17,740 bases of DNA from NCBI GenBank assembly GCA_050246915.1, contig JBFWVD010000091.1, positions 1 through 17,740 of the forward strand, given 5' to 3'. Source of the DNA: JBFWVD01 sp050246915 (GTDB taxonomy: Bacteria; Actinomycetota; Acidimicrobiia; Acidimicrobiales; Ilumatobacteraceae). Numbering within the stretch: position 1 is the first letter of the stretch; each line of letters starts with the position of its first letter. Made by a program: the position numbers and the translations under genes. Below the pieces are notes generated by a model, which saw only the letters and a list, made by a program, of their open reading frames with translations, did no database searches and was not told the DNA's origin. Shown piece after piece: positions 6,912-14,975 of this stretch.

Positions 6912-7949
6912 GTGTATGTCTTGTTCTCCGGAGGCGTCGACTCGAGCTTGTTGCTGGCTCTAGCAACGAAAGTGGCACGCGAGCGTGGGTTGGCCGAGCC
7001 AACCGCGATCACGTATCGATATGACGCCCCCGGTAGTGCGATTGACGTGCACTATCAGGAATGTGCGATCGCTCACATCCGGGCGACGAACTGGGCCGTT
7101 CTCGAACGCGGTACCGCTGAACTGATCGGACCAGATGCAGCGGCCGCGATCGCAACGGTCGGCGTTCTTCAGCCAGCCCCGTCACACGTCCATCTCGCTG
7201 CGTTCGACCTCGCGCGGCAGGCGGGCCCCTCGCCTGTTGTGATGACCGGCGAGGGCGGCGACGAAACCTTTGCCGCGCAGAACTGCACCATCCCGCGGTC
7301 GCTGGCCGCGTACACGCTGAGGCATTCAAGGCAACCGAGACAGGTCTTGGCGCGATATCGCGCCGCCTCCCGTTGGGTGTTCGACTCAGGCAGACCGCCG
7401 TCCGTGACGAAGTGGTTTCCATGGCTCACGCCTGAGGGGATGTCGGAGGTCAAGCGGCGGAGGCTTTTTCCCGCCCGGCCCCCAGCCTTTCGGCGCCTCA
7501 CCGCAGTTGATCGGCGGCAGCGACGCGGATACGCGGTGGACGGCATTGCGCAAATGTCTCGCCTGGCGGACAGTCGAGGTGTCGAGCTTGTGCACCCTCT
7601 GTTGGAGGACGAGTTCGTCACCGCATTGACCCGGCAGCTCCCCGTTCGGTGGTTCACATCGAGGTCGACCCTCATCGGCCACCTCTGGCCGGGTCTGCTG
7701 CCTGCAGAGGTCCTGTACCGAACATCGAAGGGCGAGTTCACTGATGCCTACTTCGGATCCGCGTGTCGCGAGTTCGCTGCTCGGTGGACGGGAGACTCGT
7801 TGGCGAGTCCGTACATCGACAACGAGCGTTTACGGGCGAGCTGGCTTGGCGACCAGCCCTGGCCGAGTGCCCACTTGTTGCAGGTGGCTTGGGCGTCGGA
7901 ATGTGGGCTCATTGGCTCGAGTCCCTCGACACGTGACGGACAGCCGTGA
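6912..7949 (+). CDS. Asparagine-synthetase-like macrolactam synthetase (lasso cyclase C), start uncertain
   Basis: The PP-loop VLFSGGVDSSLLLALA adenylates a side-chain carboxylate in this family. Later come VVMTGEGGDETFA, and RTSKGEFTDAYF near the C-terminus with the expected Lys. Lasso C proteins use this chemistry to close the ring between the core N-terminus and Asp/Glu. GTG 6912 is the first conventional start in frame, giving 345 residues, but it falls inside the strand that leads into the PP-loop. The frame stays open back to 6762 and is convincingly coding there: SLEYIVKSDGSLRPRQAF, then LEDRLAALLRRPVY. Upstream only CTG codons (6768, 6774, 6876, 6897) could initiate. The frame is also that of the precursor, separated from it by one TGA. 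No glutaminase domain is present, so the protein is short for a cyclase. The next gene overlaps by GTGA. Confidence 0.85.
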   Translation: MYVLFSGGVDSSLLLALATKVARERGLAEPTAITYRYDAPGSAIDVHYQECAIAHIRATNWAVLERGTAELIGPDAAAAIATVGVLQPAPSHVHLAAFDLARQAGPSPVVMTGEGGDETFAAQNCTIPRSLAAYTLRHSRQPRQVLARYRAASRWVFDSGRPPSVTKWFPWLTPEGMSEVKRRRLFPARPPAFRRLTAVDRRQRRGYAVDGIAQMSRLADSRGVELVHPLLEDEFVTALTRQLPVRWFTSRSTLIGHLWPGLLPAEVLYRTSKGEFTDAYFGSACREFAARWTGDSLASPYIDNERLRASWLGDQPWPSAHLLQVAWASECGLIGSSPSTRDGQP

Positions 7950-8899
7950 CCACGATCTTGGTTCATGGCTGTGTGGTCGAGCTCGGTGACCCGTCCGTCA
8001 GCTCGCTCGCCACCTCCGTCCGCTCCAGAGTTCGTGTGACGACGCTGCCGATTCAGACGGTGAGCGGCCATACGCCCGCTGGTCGATTGCTCGTCCACCC
8101 GACGTGCCCTACTGCTACCAACCGGGCGTACGCCCTTACCGAGACCGACGACGAGTACGTCCTGCGCAACTTCGGTTTCTTCGAGGCTCACATTGCGAAA
8201 TCGTTGGACGAGGTCACGTGCTGGGCCGACCCGTCCGTGCCCGAAGAGATGGTCCCGGTGCTCATCACCGGCAACCTCATGAACTTCATCATGTGGCTCG
8301 CCGGCGACATCGGCCTGCATGCCAGCACGGTCGTGTGGGACGACGAGCTGATCGTGGTGATGGGCGCCCGCAACATGGGCAAGTCCACGACCGCTAGCGC
8401 GCTCGCCGGTGCCGGTGCACAGTTCTTCGGGGACGATCTGCTCCGCGTGACGATCGGTGATCCCATCATCGGCCACCGCGGAACCGCGTCGGCGCGGCTT
8501 CGTAGCTCGGCTTGGAACCTGGGAGCGTCGCTGCCCGGACAACTCGACGATCGGGTCACGGTCGATGGTCGTCGCAATCTCTCCTTCGATCTGGCCGACC
8601 GGCTCATCGCTCCCATCGGCGTCGTTGTGGTGCCTCGCATCAGCCGTGAGGCCACGTCGATAACCCTCGAACGCGTCGTGCCGGCGCGGGGCGTGGAGAT
8701 GTATCACCGATTGGCGCGGATCAACGGTGTCAACGACCCGACGATGGTGATGACCTACCTCGAAGCGTCGGCTGCCTTGGCGGAACGAGTGCCGCTCGTC
8801 GTCGCCACGATCCCGTTCGCTGAGGGTCCGTTCCCGATGCTCGGCCGTGACCTCCTCCACGCGTTGGCAGCGGACGGGTTGATCAGCTCGCCACGCTGA
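7946..8899 (+). CDS. HPr-kinase-like P-loop protein
   Basis: This 317-residue protein resembles the HPr kinase C-terminal fold. DIGLHAS (121-127) precedes a Walker A loop GARNMGKST (140-148), then FFGDDLLRV (161-168), where acidic residues occupy the Walker B/catalytic region. The GTG start overlaps the cyclase stop (GTGA), so the two are translationally coupled. In several Gram-positive lasso clusters, such as paeninodin, HPr-kinase homologues phosphorylate the C-terminal Ser of the precursor. Here the precursor ends in Asn, and the only hydroxyl side chains in the predicted core are S7 and T23. The target must therefore differ, or the protein has another role such as nucleotide-dependent tailoring. 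It overlaps the convergent nucleotidyltransferase gene by 17 bases. Confidence 0.8.
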   Translation: MTTILVHGCVVELGDPSVSSLATSVRSRVRVTTLPIQTVSGHTPAGRLLVHPTCPTATNRAYALTETDDEYVLRNFGFFEAHIAKSLDEVTCWADPSVPEEMVPVLITGNLMNFIMWLAGDIGLHASTVVWDDELIVVMGARNMGKSTTASALAGAGAQFFGDDLLRVTIGDPIIGHRGTASARLRSSAWNLGASLPGQLDDRVTVDGRRNLSFDLADRLIAPIGVVVVPRISREATSITLERVVPARGVEMYHRLARINGVNDPTMVMTYLEASAALAERVPLVVATIPFAEGPFPMLGRDLLHALAADGLISSPR

Positions 8900-8900
8900 T
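8882..8900. repeat. Inverted repeat across two convergent stop codons
   Basis: ATCAGC (8882-8887) and GCTGAT (8895-8900) form a 6-bp stem with a 7-base loop. The TGA of the kinase-like gene (8897-8899) and the TGA of the opposing gene (8885-8883) lie in the two arms. It may be a short bidirectional terminator. There is no T-rich tail, so termination is only a suggestion. Confidence 0.35.
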
Positions 8901-10061
8901 AGCCCGGACGAACGCGTATCGATCGGACGCCGACGGTACGTCGAGCTTGAGTGGGGACGGTGAGCGCTGTGTTGGGGACACGCCCGCCTTGTGCCGCCGC
9001 CAAGGATGACCGGGGTTCACGAGCGGACCCTTGATCGCCTGTGCCCATGCCATCGACGCCAACGCCTTGGCAGACGATGATGGCCCGCTGCGCACCGACG
9101 TGGTGAACAACTTCGCGCTGAATCGCCCATCGAGCGATCGATTCAACCCGTTGCGTCGCACGATCTGTTGCCGAACCCGCCGCCACGTCGAGCGCGGTGC
9201 TTGTGAGGCCATCTCGTCCTGATCGGGAAAGACCGCGGCCAGGAAATCACAGGCGATCGCAGCGGCATCGGCCCAGCCGTTGCGCTGTGCTCGGTGCCAT
9301 TCGTCAGCCCCCGGCACGCCGTCAACGCGGAGGAGTTTCTCGAGATCGATCGCCCACAACAATCGGTCGCACCCGGTCAACACGGCGTGCATCGCCGTGT
9401 GGAACCAGGCGTCGTCCGCACCGAGGGCAAAGAACTCCGCACCAACGGGACCGACCACGCGACGACGCCCGAGCACATCGTCGACGTCGATGCGGAATCC
9501 ATTGCGCACCGAACGGTCGACGACGAGATGCCAGTGAAGGTCGAGCAACGTACCGTGAGGCAGGACCACGCTCAGCTCACCGCGTTGTGTCGAGGCGATC
9601 AGTGGCCAGTTCCGATCGATGAGTCGCGCGCCGTGTGCTTCGAGCACGTCGAGCGCATCACCGAACCGGTGTCGATCGACCAGGACATCGAGATCGGCAT
9701 AGGCCCGAACGTCGACGCGTCGATACGCGTGCTCGACGAGGAAGGGTCCCTTCACCACCGCCCACGCGATGCCCGCGTCGTCCAGTAACGCCCTGAGCCA
9801 TGACAGGTCGGCCATCGTCCGCAGATGGTTCATCACCGCCTTGTCCTGTCGCGATCGATAGAAGGCGATGAGGTGATCATCGTCTATCGGGTCGGCGCTG
9901 ATCGCGGCGCCGACGAGTGCACTCACCAAATGGAACTCGGACGTGCGCAAGATCTCGGTACGCACCTCACGACGGTCTGCCACGTCGAGCAGATTGCGAA
10001 GGAGGCCCGTGGTCCCGCGCGTCGCCGCCTCCGCGACGGCGTCGAAGACTTCCTTGCTCAC
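8883..10061 (-). CDS. Nucleotidyltransferase-family protein of the RiPP cluster
   Basis: This 392-residue protein carries the nucleotidyltransferase signature of the family often annotated next to lasso genes (NTP_transf_5 type): VVKGPFLVEHAYRRVDVRAYADLDVLV, split across residues 102-128, with K104, R119 and the metal-binding pair D123/D125. A DLHWHL motif follows. In related clusters such a protein acts after the HPr-kinase homologue. I recall a report that the pseudomycoidin homologue adds sugars to the phosphorylated peptide. Its presence with the kinase-like gene suggests a two-step tailoring branch here. The GTG start overlaps the ABC exporter stop (GTGA), and it is the last gene of its operon. 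The last 60 or so residues are Pro/Ser/Arg-rich and show no recognised motif. Confidence 0.8.
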   Translation of the reverse strand: MSKEVFDAVAEAATRGTTGLLRNLLDVADRREVRTEILRTSEFHLVSALVGAAISADPIDDDHLIAFYRSRQDKAVMNHLRTMADLSWLRALLDDAGIAWAVVKGPFLVEHAYRRVDVRAYADLDVLVDRHRFGDALDVLEAHGARLIDRNWPLIASTQRGELSVVLPHGTLLDLHWHLVVDRSVRNGFRIDVDDVLGRRRVVGPVGAEFFALGADDAWFHTAMHAVLTGCDRLLWAIDLEKLLRVDGVPGADEWHRAQRNGWADAAAIACDFLAAVFPDQDEMASQAPRSTWRRVRQQIVRRNGLNRSLDGRFSAKLFTTSVRSGPSSSAKALASMAWAQAIKGPLVNPGHPWRRHKAGVSPTQRSPSPLKLDVPSASDRYAFVRAISVAS

Positions 10062-11950
10062 GTCCCCACAGTCCCGTACTGCTTGGCCTGCAACGTGAAC
10101 AAGCGTGCGTACTCGCCACCGCGAGCGACGAGCTCTGCGTGCGATCCGCTCTCGATCACTCGTCCGGCCTCCATCACGTAGATCCTGTCCGCTCGCGTCA
10201 CCGTCGAGAAGCGATGGCTGATGACCACCACGGCCCGCCCGTCGCCCAACTCTTTCACCCGATCGAACAAGGCTGCCTCAGCTTCGGGGTCGAGCGCACT
10301 GGACGGTTCGTCCAAGATCACCACCGGCGCATCTCGATAAAACGCCCGCGCCAACGCGATGCGCTGCCACTGCCCGCCCGACAGATCGCTCCCGCCGAAG
10401 AACTCCGGACCCAGCAACGTCTCCCACTGTTGGGGCAGTGAGTCCACCAGATCCAACGCCCCGGCCGCTGTTGCCGCGGCGCGCAGTGATGCGTCGTCGG
10501 GTGTCTGTTGCACGCGGCCGAACCCGATGTTCTCGGCCATGCTCAACAGATAACGCGCGAAGTCTTGGAACACCACGGCCACCTGGCCACGCCACAACTC
10601 AGGGTCCACCGGTGTCAGGTCCTCATCGTTCCAGCGCACCGTGCCTTCACTCGGCGGGAACAGGCCGGCCAACACCTTGGCCAACGTGGTCTTGCCGCTG
10701 CCGTTCACACCCACCAGCGCGATCATCTCGCCCGGCCGGACGCTCACGCTCACATCGCTCAACGCTGCGCCCCGCCCTGCCGGATACGTGAACCCCACGG
10801 CTTCGGCCCGCAGTTCCCGTAGTGGTCCCGGCATCGCTGCAGTGGGTCTCGACGTCTCGTGCTCGCGGCGCTCCGCCAGGAACGACTCCACGTCGTGCAG
10901 GAACAACCCGCACTCGTACAACTGTCCCACCGAGCCCATCAGCGCGCCGAGCCGTTGCCCGAGCAGCACCACCGCGCCAGCGGCCACACCGGCTTGGGCC
11001 ACATCGGCCCGACCGCTCGACACCATCCACGCCAACACCGCCAACACTGCGCCGAGCATCAGCCCGTTCACCACCCGACCGATGAGACCGAGCTTGATGC
11101 GTCGCGCCGTGAGCCGCTGCAGCCGCTCCAATCGACTGTCCCACAAGCTGCCGAACCGGGAGTTGATCTCCGGCGCCAGTTGATAGGCCCGCAACTCCTT
11201 GGCCATCTCCTTCTGCGTGAGCAGCATCAGGAAGTAGCTCCGTCGTCGATCGGCCTGGCTCTCGGCCACTGTCCACTCGAACCCCATGCGGGTGAGCCGA
11301 CGCGTCACGATCCACAATGGACCGAACGCCACCACCAACATCGCCAACAGCAACGGCTGGATCGTGGCCAACGTGATGGCCACCGCTACCGACGTGAGCA
11401 CCGCGGAGGCGATACCGATCACCGCGTACGCGGTCTGCAACGGGCGCACCGACGCGTTGGCCAGGCTGCGCTGCAGACGATCGTGGAACCCGGGCCGCTC
11501 GAACTCCAACAGATCGGCTCCAGCCGCGGCCTTGGCCACCAAGCTGGTGGCGTGGCGGGCCACTTGATCGCCGAGCACCTGACGCACCTGACCATCGATC
11601 AACCCCACCATGCCCTGCGCGGTGAACACACCGACGAAGGCCGCCAACTCGGGCACCATCGTGCGCACCTCGGCCCCGTTGGACACGTCGGCCAACTCAC
11701 CGAGCAAGCGGCGGATGAGGAGCAGCTGCGCCACGGTCAGCAGCGCCTGGATCATGGTGATGGTCACGACGATCTTGGTGTTGCGCCTCCCGGCTGTCCA
11801 CACCAGCGCCACCGCGCTGCGGATCAGCCGCGGCAGTTCTCGCATGGGCTTGTCAGCCCTCGGCTTGAACACCTCGTCGTATCGAAACGGCGTAACCGGT
11901 TCGTCCCCGCCCGACGCGTCGGGACTCGGCTCGGAGGCCGAGTCGTTCAC
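10058..11950 (-). CDS. ABC transporter, fused permease and ATPase (lasso exporter D type)
   Basis: This 630-residue half-transporter has an N-terminal membrane domain with about six hydrophobic segments (for example IVVTITMIQALLTVAQLLLI and AVLTSVAVAITLATI). Its C-terminal ATPase has Walker A GVNGSGKTT near 413-421, signature LSGGQ near 523, Walker B VVILDEP near 543, and the H-loop His near 579. No C39 peptidase domain precedes the membrane part, so leader removal must be done by the separate B2 protein. It is expected to export the mature peptide as a homodimer and to confer self-immunity. It starts with GTG overlapping the protease-gene stop (GTGA) and ends overlapping the nucleotidyltransferase start. 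A generic lipid or drug exporter is the alternative, but the operon context favours peptide export. Confidence 0.88.
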   Translation of the reverse strand: MNDSASEPSPDASGGDEPVTPFRYDEVFKPRADKPMRELPRLIRSAVALVWTAGRRNTKIVVTITMIQALLTVAQLLLIRRLLGELADVSNGAEVRTMVPELAAFVGVFTAQGMVGLIDGQVRQVLGDQVARHATSLVAKAAAGADLLEFERPGFHDRLQRSLANASVRPLQTAYAVIGIASAVLTSVAVAITLATIQPLLLAMLVVAFGPLWIVTRRLTRMGFEWTVAESQADRRRSYFLMLLTQKEMAKELRAYQLAPEINSRFGSLWDSRLERLQRLTARRIKLGLIGRVVNGLMLGAVLAVLAWMVSSGRADVAQAGVAAGAVVLLGQRLGALMGSVGQLYECGLFLHDVESFLAERREHETSRPTAAMPGPLRELRAEAVGFTYPAGRGAALSDVSVSVRPGEMIALVGVNGSGKTTLAKVLAGLFPPSEGTVRWNDEDLTPVDPELWRGQVAVVFQDFARYLLSMAENIGFGRVQQTPDDASLRAAATAAGALDLVDSLPQQWETLLGPEFFGGSDLSGGQWQRIALARAFYRDAPVVILDEPSSALDPEAEAALFDRVKELGDGRAVVVISHRFSTVTRADRIYVMEAGRVIESGSHAELVARGGEYARLFTLQAKQYGTVGT

Positions 11951-14460
11951 GGGGCCGCCTTCGCGAACGCAACCAGATCAGTGGTGAGCCCATCGAGGTA
12001 CGGGCCCCACACGTTGCGCAAGAACTGCACGTTGCCGAACTGGTCCTGCACCACCGGACCGTTGCTACTCACCGAGACCAGACGCCATTGCCCATCGAAG
12101 TTGGCCAACCACGGGCCACCGCTCACACCCGGCGCGGGGCCGTTGGGGAACTTGTCGCTGGTGTGGCAACCGAGCCCCAGCTCGAAACTGTTCACTGTCA
12201 ACCCGGGTTGCGGGACGTTGAGCCAGTACGAGCTGATGGGGGAGAAGCAGAAGTACGGATAACACTCATCGGCCACCGGGTCGGCGCACTGCGCGGCAAA
12301 CTGCGGCGACGCGAACCCCGACGGATACCCCACCACCAGTCGAGGCCCGAGCGGCGCGTTCACCTGCAATGGAATGGTCCCGGTCACCTCACCGATGTGG
12401 GTGAGCCTGCCGTTGATGGTCTTGGGGGCGAACCGCACCACCGCGTAGTCCACGCTCGACAAGCCCGGTGAGTTGAACCACGGGTCCACCACGTTGCCGT
12501 ACTCGGCCCGGAGATACACGTTGCTGGTCACCCAGAAGCCTGGGTTCACGTCAGTGGGAAGCGACAACGTCACCGGCCCGTACTGGCCGGGCACGAAACC
12601 CCATGCCCGATAGAAGTGCGGTGAGGGCCCTTGCGCTTCGTACACGCAATGCGCGGCGGTCATCACCAGGTCGAGATCGATGACTGTTCCACTGCACGTG
12701 CCGGTCCCGCCGACGTTGTCCAGCGCGATGTACAGCCGCCCGATCGCCCCGGGCGAGGTCGAGGTGCGCGACGGCAGTTGGTTCAGGGCCGCAAAGCCCG
12801 CATCCCAGGTGAGGTAGTCGGGCTGGAACCCGCCGGCCGCAGCCTGCACCGCGCCGGGCGCGTCATCGGCCAGCAACTCCTGCGATGCGCTCAGCGCGCT
12901 CGAGGAACCGACACGAGCACGCAGGCCGACATCACTCGCGTTGCGAAGCGATGCCTCGGTGAACGCTCCGGCCAACGCCGCCGAGGTCTGCGCTGGTTGG
13001 GACAACATCCCGTCGCCAGCGTTGCCGTCATCGCTACCACCATCCGCGCGCGCCATCTGCGGCGCGGTGAACGTGCGCAGATCGAACGCGGTGTCCGCCG
13101 TGTACCAACCCACCACGTCGACCACCACATCCACCGACCCGTACGGGTTCCAGATGTTCACCCCGCCGCCCGGCCCCACCTTGGTGACCACCAGGTTCGG
13201 AATCACATCGTCAGGAACGAAGTTCAGGTTCGACGCATCCCCGGTGAGTTGTCCACCATCGGGGTACAGAGTGATGTAGCCCGATGCCGTCGGCTTCACC
13301 ACCGTCACGTTCAACGCCACCGCCGACACGCCGGTGTTCGGTACCCCAGCGGTGCCCGTGGCATCGAACTGCTTGGTGACACCCGGCCCGATGCGCGCTG
13401 GGCCACTGGTCGAACCGGTGCCGTTGCGTGTATCGAAGATGCGGGTCGGCGTCACCGGGAACATCTGTCCGGCACCGTTGGTAGCAGCCGATGTCGTGTA
13501 GCCCACCACGTCGAACAGCACGTGTGTGCTCCCCGCGTAGTTGAACACCTTCACCGCTCCATCGGCTCCCAACTTCACCATCACCAAGTTGGGGATCGTC
13601 TGGCCGCGCACGAAGTTCACGTTCGAGGTGCCGGGCACCGCGGCATCACTGGGGAACACGGTGAGGAACCCGTCGTCGGTGGGAGCCACGGCCGTCACGT
13701 TCATCACCACCGACGTGACGGCGGGGTCGTTGGGTAGGCCACCGCGACCGCGGATGGCCACCGTGGTGATCTCTCCTGCACCGCGCGCCCGCACATCGGT
13801 CCCACCGTTGCCATTGCGTGTATCGAGCACACGCGATGGCTCGAGACCGATCAGTGAGCCGCCACCGACGACGGCAGGATCGAACCACGAGTCGTACCAA
13901 CCCATCACGTCGACGACCACATGGGTGGTGCCCGCGGAGTTGAAGATGGACATGCCACCGTCGGATCCGAGCTTCACCAAGGCCAGGTTGGCCGACGTGG
14001 CACCACGCGCGAAGTTGACGCTCGAGGCGTTGGGCGCCGTACCGCCGGCCGGATACGCAGTGAGGAAACCGGCCTCGCTCGTACCAGTCGCCGTCAGGTT
14101 CACCACCACTGCGCTGGCGCCGACCGGGACGGTGGGCGTGCCCGCCATGCGCAGGGTGATGGTGCCCGACGGCCCGACCGCACCGAGCACCCCGCCGGTG
14201 CCATCGCGCGAGTCGAGGACCCGCACCGGCGTGACGGGATGGAACCGACCCGTCGAGGGAAACGGTGTGGTGATCGCTGGGGCCACCGCGGCTTGCACCA
14301 CCGCATCGGTGACTGGCGCGGTGTCGGTCGAGATCGTGCCGGCACCAGGTGATGCCGGGCTGGTGCGCGCCCCGATCACGGGAACGATCAGCCCCAGGCC
14401 CGCGACGAGTACGGCAGTGGTCGCTCCTCGCCGTGCTCGCTGCTTCATGGCGGCCATCAT
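11947..14460 (-). CDS. Secreted three-module protein with C-terminal trypsin-like serine protease
   Basis: This 837-residue protein begins with basic residues (MKQRARRG) and a hydrophobic stretch ending VPVIGARTSPA, a typical Sec signal. Three modules of about 120 residues follow (73-189, 205-322, 333-453), each opening with VR[VI]xD[ST]RxGxG-like sequence and closing with [VF]DV[VM]G[WY]. After a linker, residues of about 571-830 form a chymotrypsin-fold protease with LVMTAAHCV (H604, paired C589/C605), SSVDYAVVRF (D671) and PGVSGGPWL (S780), so the triad is complete. Four more cysteines (725, 733, 738, 765) suggest extracellular disulfides. ATGA overlap with B2 and GTGA overlap with the exporter place it firmly in the maturation operon. 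It may trim, activate or degrade the exported peptide, or act on the cell surface. GGAAGG precedes ATG 14460, and ATG 14457 or 14448 are alternatives. Confidence 0.87.
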   Translation of the reverse strand: MMAAMKQRARRGATTAVLVAGLGLIVPVIGARTSPASPGAGTISTDTAPVTDAVVQAAVAPAITTPFPSTGRFHPVTPVRVLDSRDGTGGVLGAVGPSGTITLRMAGTPTVPVGASAVVVNLTATGTSEAGFLTAYPAGGTAPNASSVNFARGATSANLALVKLGSDGGMSIFNSAGTTHVVVDVMGWYDSWFDPAVVGGGSLIGLEPSRVLDTRNGNGGTDVRARGAGEITTVAIRGRGGLPNDPAVTSVVMNVTAVAPTDDGFLTVFPSDAAVPGTSNVNFVRGQTIPNLVMVKLGADGAVKVFNYAGSTHVLFDVVGYTTSAATNGAGQMFPVTPTRIFDTRNGTGSTSGPARIGPGVTKQFDATGTAGVPNTGVSAVALNVTVVKPTASGYITLYPDGGQLTGDASNLNFVPDDVIPNLVVTKVGPGGGVNIWNPYGSVDVVVDVVGWYTADTAFDLRTFTAPQMARADGGSDDGNAGDGMLSQPAQTSAALAGAFTEASLRNASDVGLRARVGSSSALSASQELLADDAPGAVQAAAGGFQPDYLTWDAGFAALNQLPSRTSTSPGAIGRLYIALDNVGGTGTCSGTVIDLDLVMTAAHCVYEAQGPSPHFYRAWGFVPGQYGPVTLSLPTDVNPGFWVTSNVYLRAEYGNVVDPWFNSPGLSSVDYAVVRFAPKTINGRLTHIGEVTGTIPLQVNAPLGPRLVVGYPSGFASPQFAAQCADPVADECYPYFCFSPISSYWLNVPQPGLTVNSFELGLGCHTSDKFPNGPAPGVSGGPWLANFDGQWRLVSVSSNGPVVQDQFGNVQFLRNVWGPYLDGLTTDLVAFAKAAP

Positions 14461-14975
14461 CGCCCTTCCCGTGGCCTGTCCGATGGTGACGACGCGCCGT
14501 CCCCGAACGGAAGGTAGTCCGACGCCGCGGGGTCGAGGTCGGTCGAGCCCAATCTGATCCAGGCGTGGGCCTTCACCTCACCGTTGTCCATGCGCACGCC
14601 AAGTGTCAATGTTGGTTGACGTTTGCGCAGGATCCAACCGAGGAGCAACGAACGGCGAAGGCAGGTGGCGTCGAGCGGCCATCGTCGGATGAGCCTCGCC
14701 GCGTTGTTCGTCCAACGTCGCTCACGTTGCGTCAGTGGTTCCGGCACACCCGGATGCAAGGCGTCCTGCGCGTCGGTGGCAGACGCGGTGGTCAAGAACT
14801 GCACTCCGAGTGCGCGCGCCACGCGGTCGACACGCGTGGTGCGCAGTCCGATCTCGATGCCCAGCAGCAACACCGCCAACACCGGCAGTTCGACCACATC
14901 GATCGGTCGCAACACGGCGAGCTTGCGGGCGCGACGGGCAAACCGCTGTGCGTGAGGTGCAACCGCCGACATCAC
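14457..14975 (-). CDS. Lasso B2 leader peptidase (transglutaminase-like)
   Basis: This 172-residue protein has the B2 pattern. A hydrophobic N-terminal part (VVELPVLAVLLLGIEIGLR) precedes the cysteine-protease core DATCLRRSLLLGWILRKR with catalytic C105, then LTLGVRMDNGEVKAHAWI with H137, and Asp residues at 146 and 148, either of which could be the third member of the triad. In lasso pathways this enzyme cuts the leader after the Thr-x motif while B1 holds the leader. The frame opens with GTG ATG, so the start may be 14975 or 14972. I see no strong Shine-Dalgarno site. It is the first gene of the minus-strand operon and overlaps the protease gene by ATGA. Its B1 partner is in the opposing operon. 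Confidence 0.87.
   Translation of the reverse strand: MMSAVAPHAQRFARRARKLAVLRPIDVVELPVLAVLLLGIEIGLRTTRVDRVARALGVQFLTTASATDAQDALHPGVPEPLTQRERRWTNNAARLIRRWPLDATCLRRSLLLGWILRKRQPTLTLGVRMDNGEVKAHAWIRLGSTDLDPAASDYLPFGDGASSPSDRPREGR

Noticed and set aside
10859..12262. 467-codon open frame on the plus strand
   Set aside because: It is antisense to the exporter and protease, rich in His/Gln/Arg, and has no domain pattern.
13000..14250. DNA direct repeats in the secreted protease gene as tandem repeats
   Set aside because: Similarity among the three modules is at the protein level (about 120 residues each). I saw no long near-identical DNA repeats.
12631..14557. Long plus-strand open frames (368 and 338 codons)
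   Set aside because: They are antisense to the repeat modules of the secreted protease. Their repetitive look comes from those modules.
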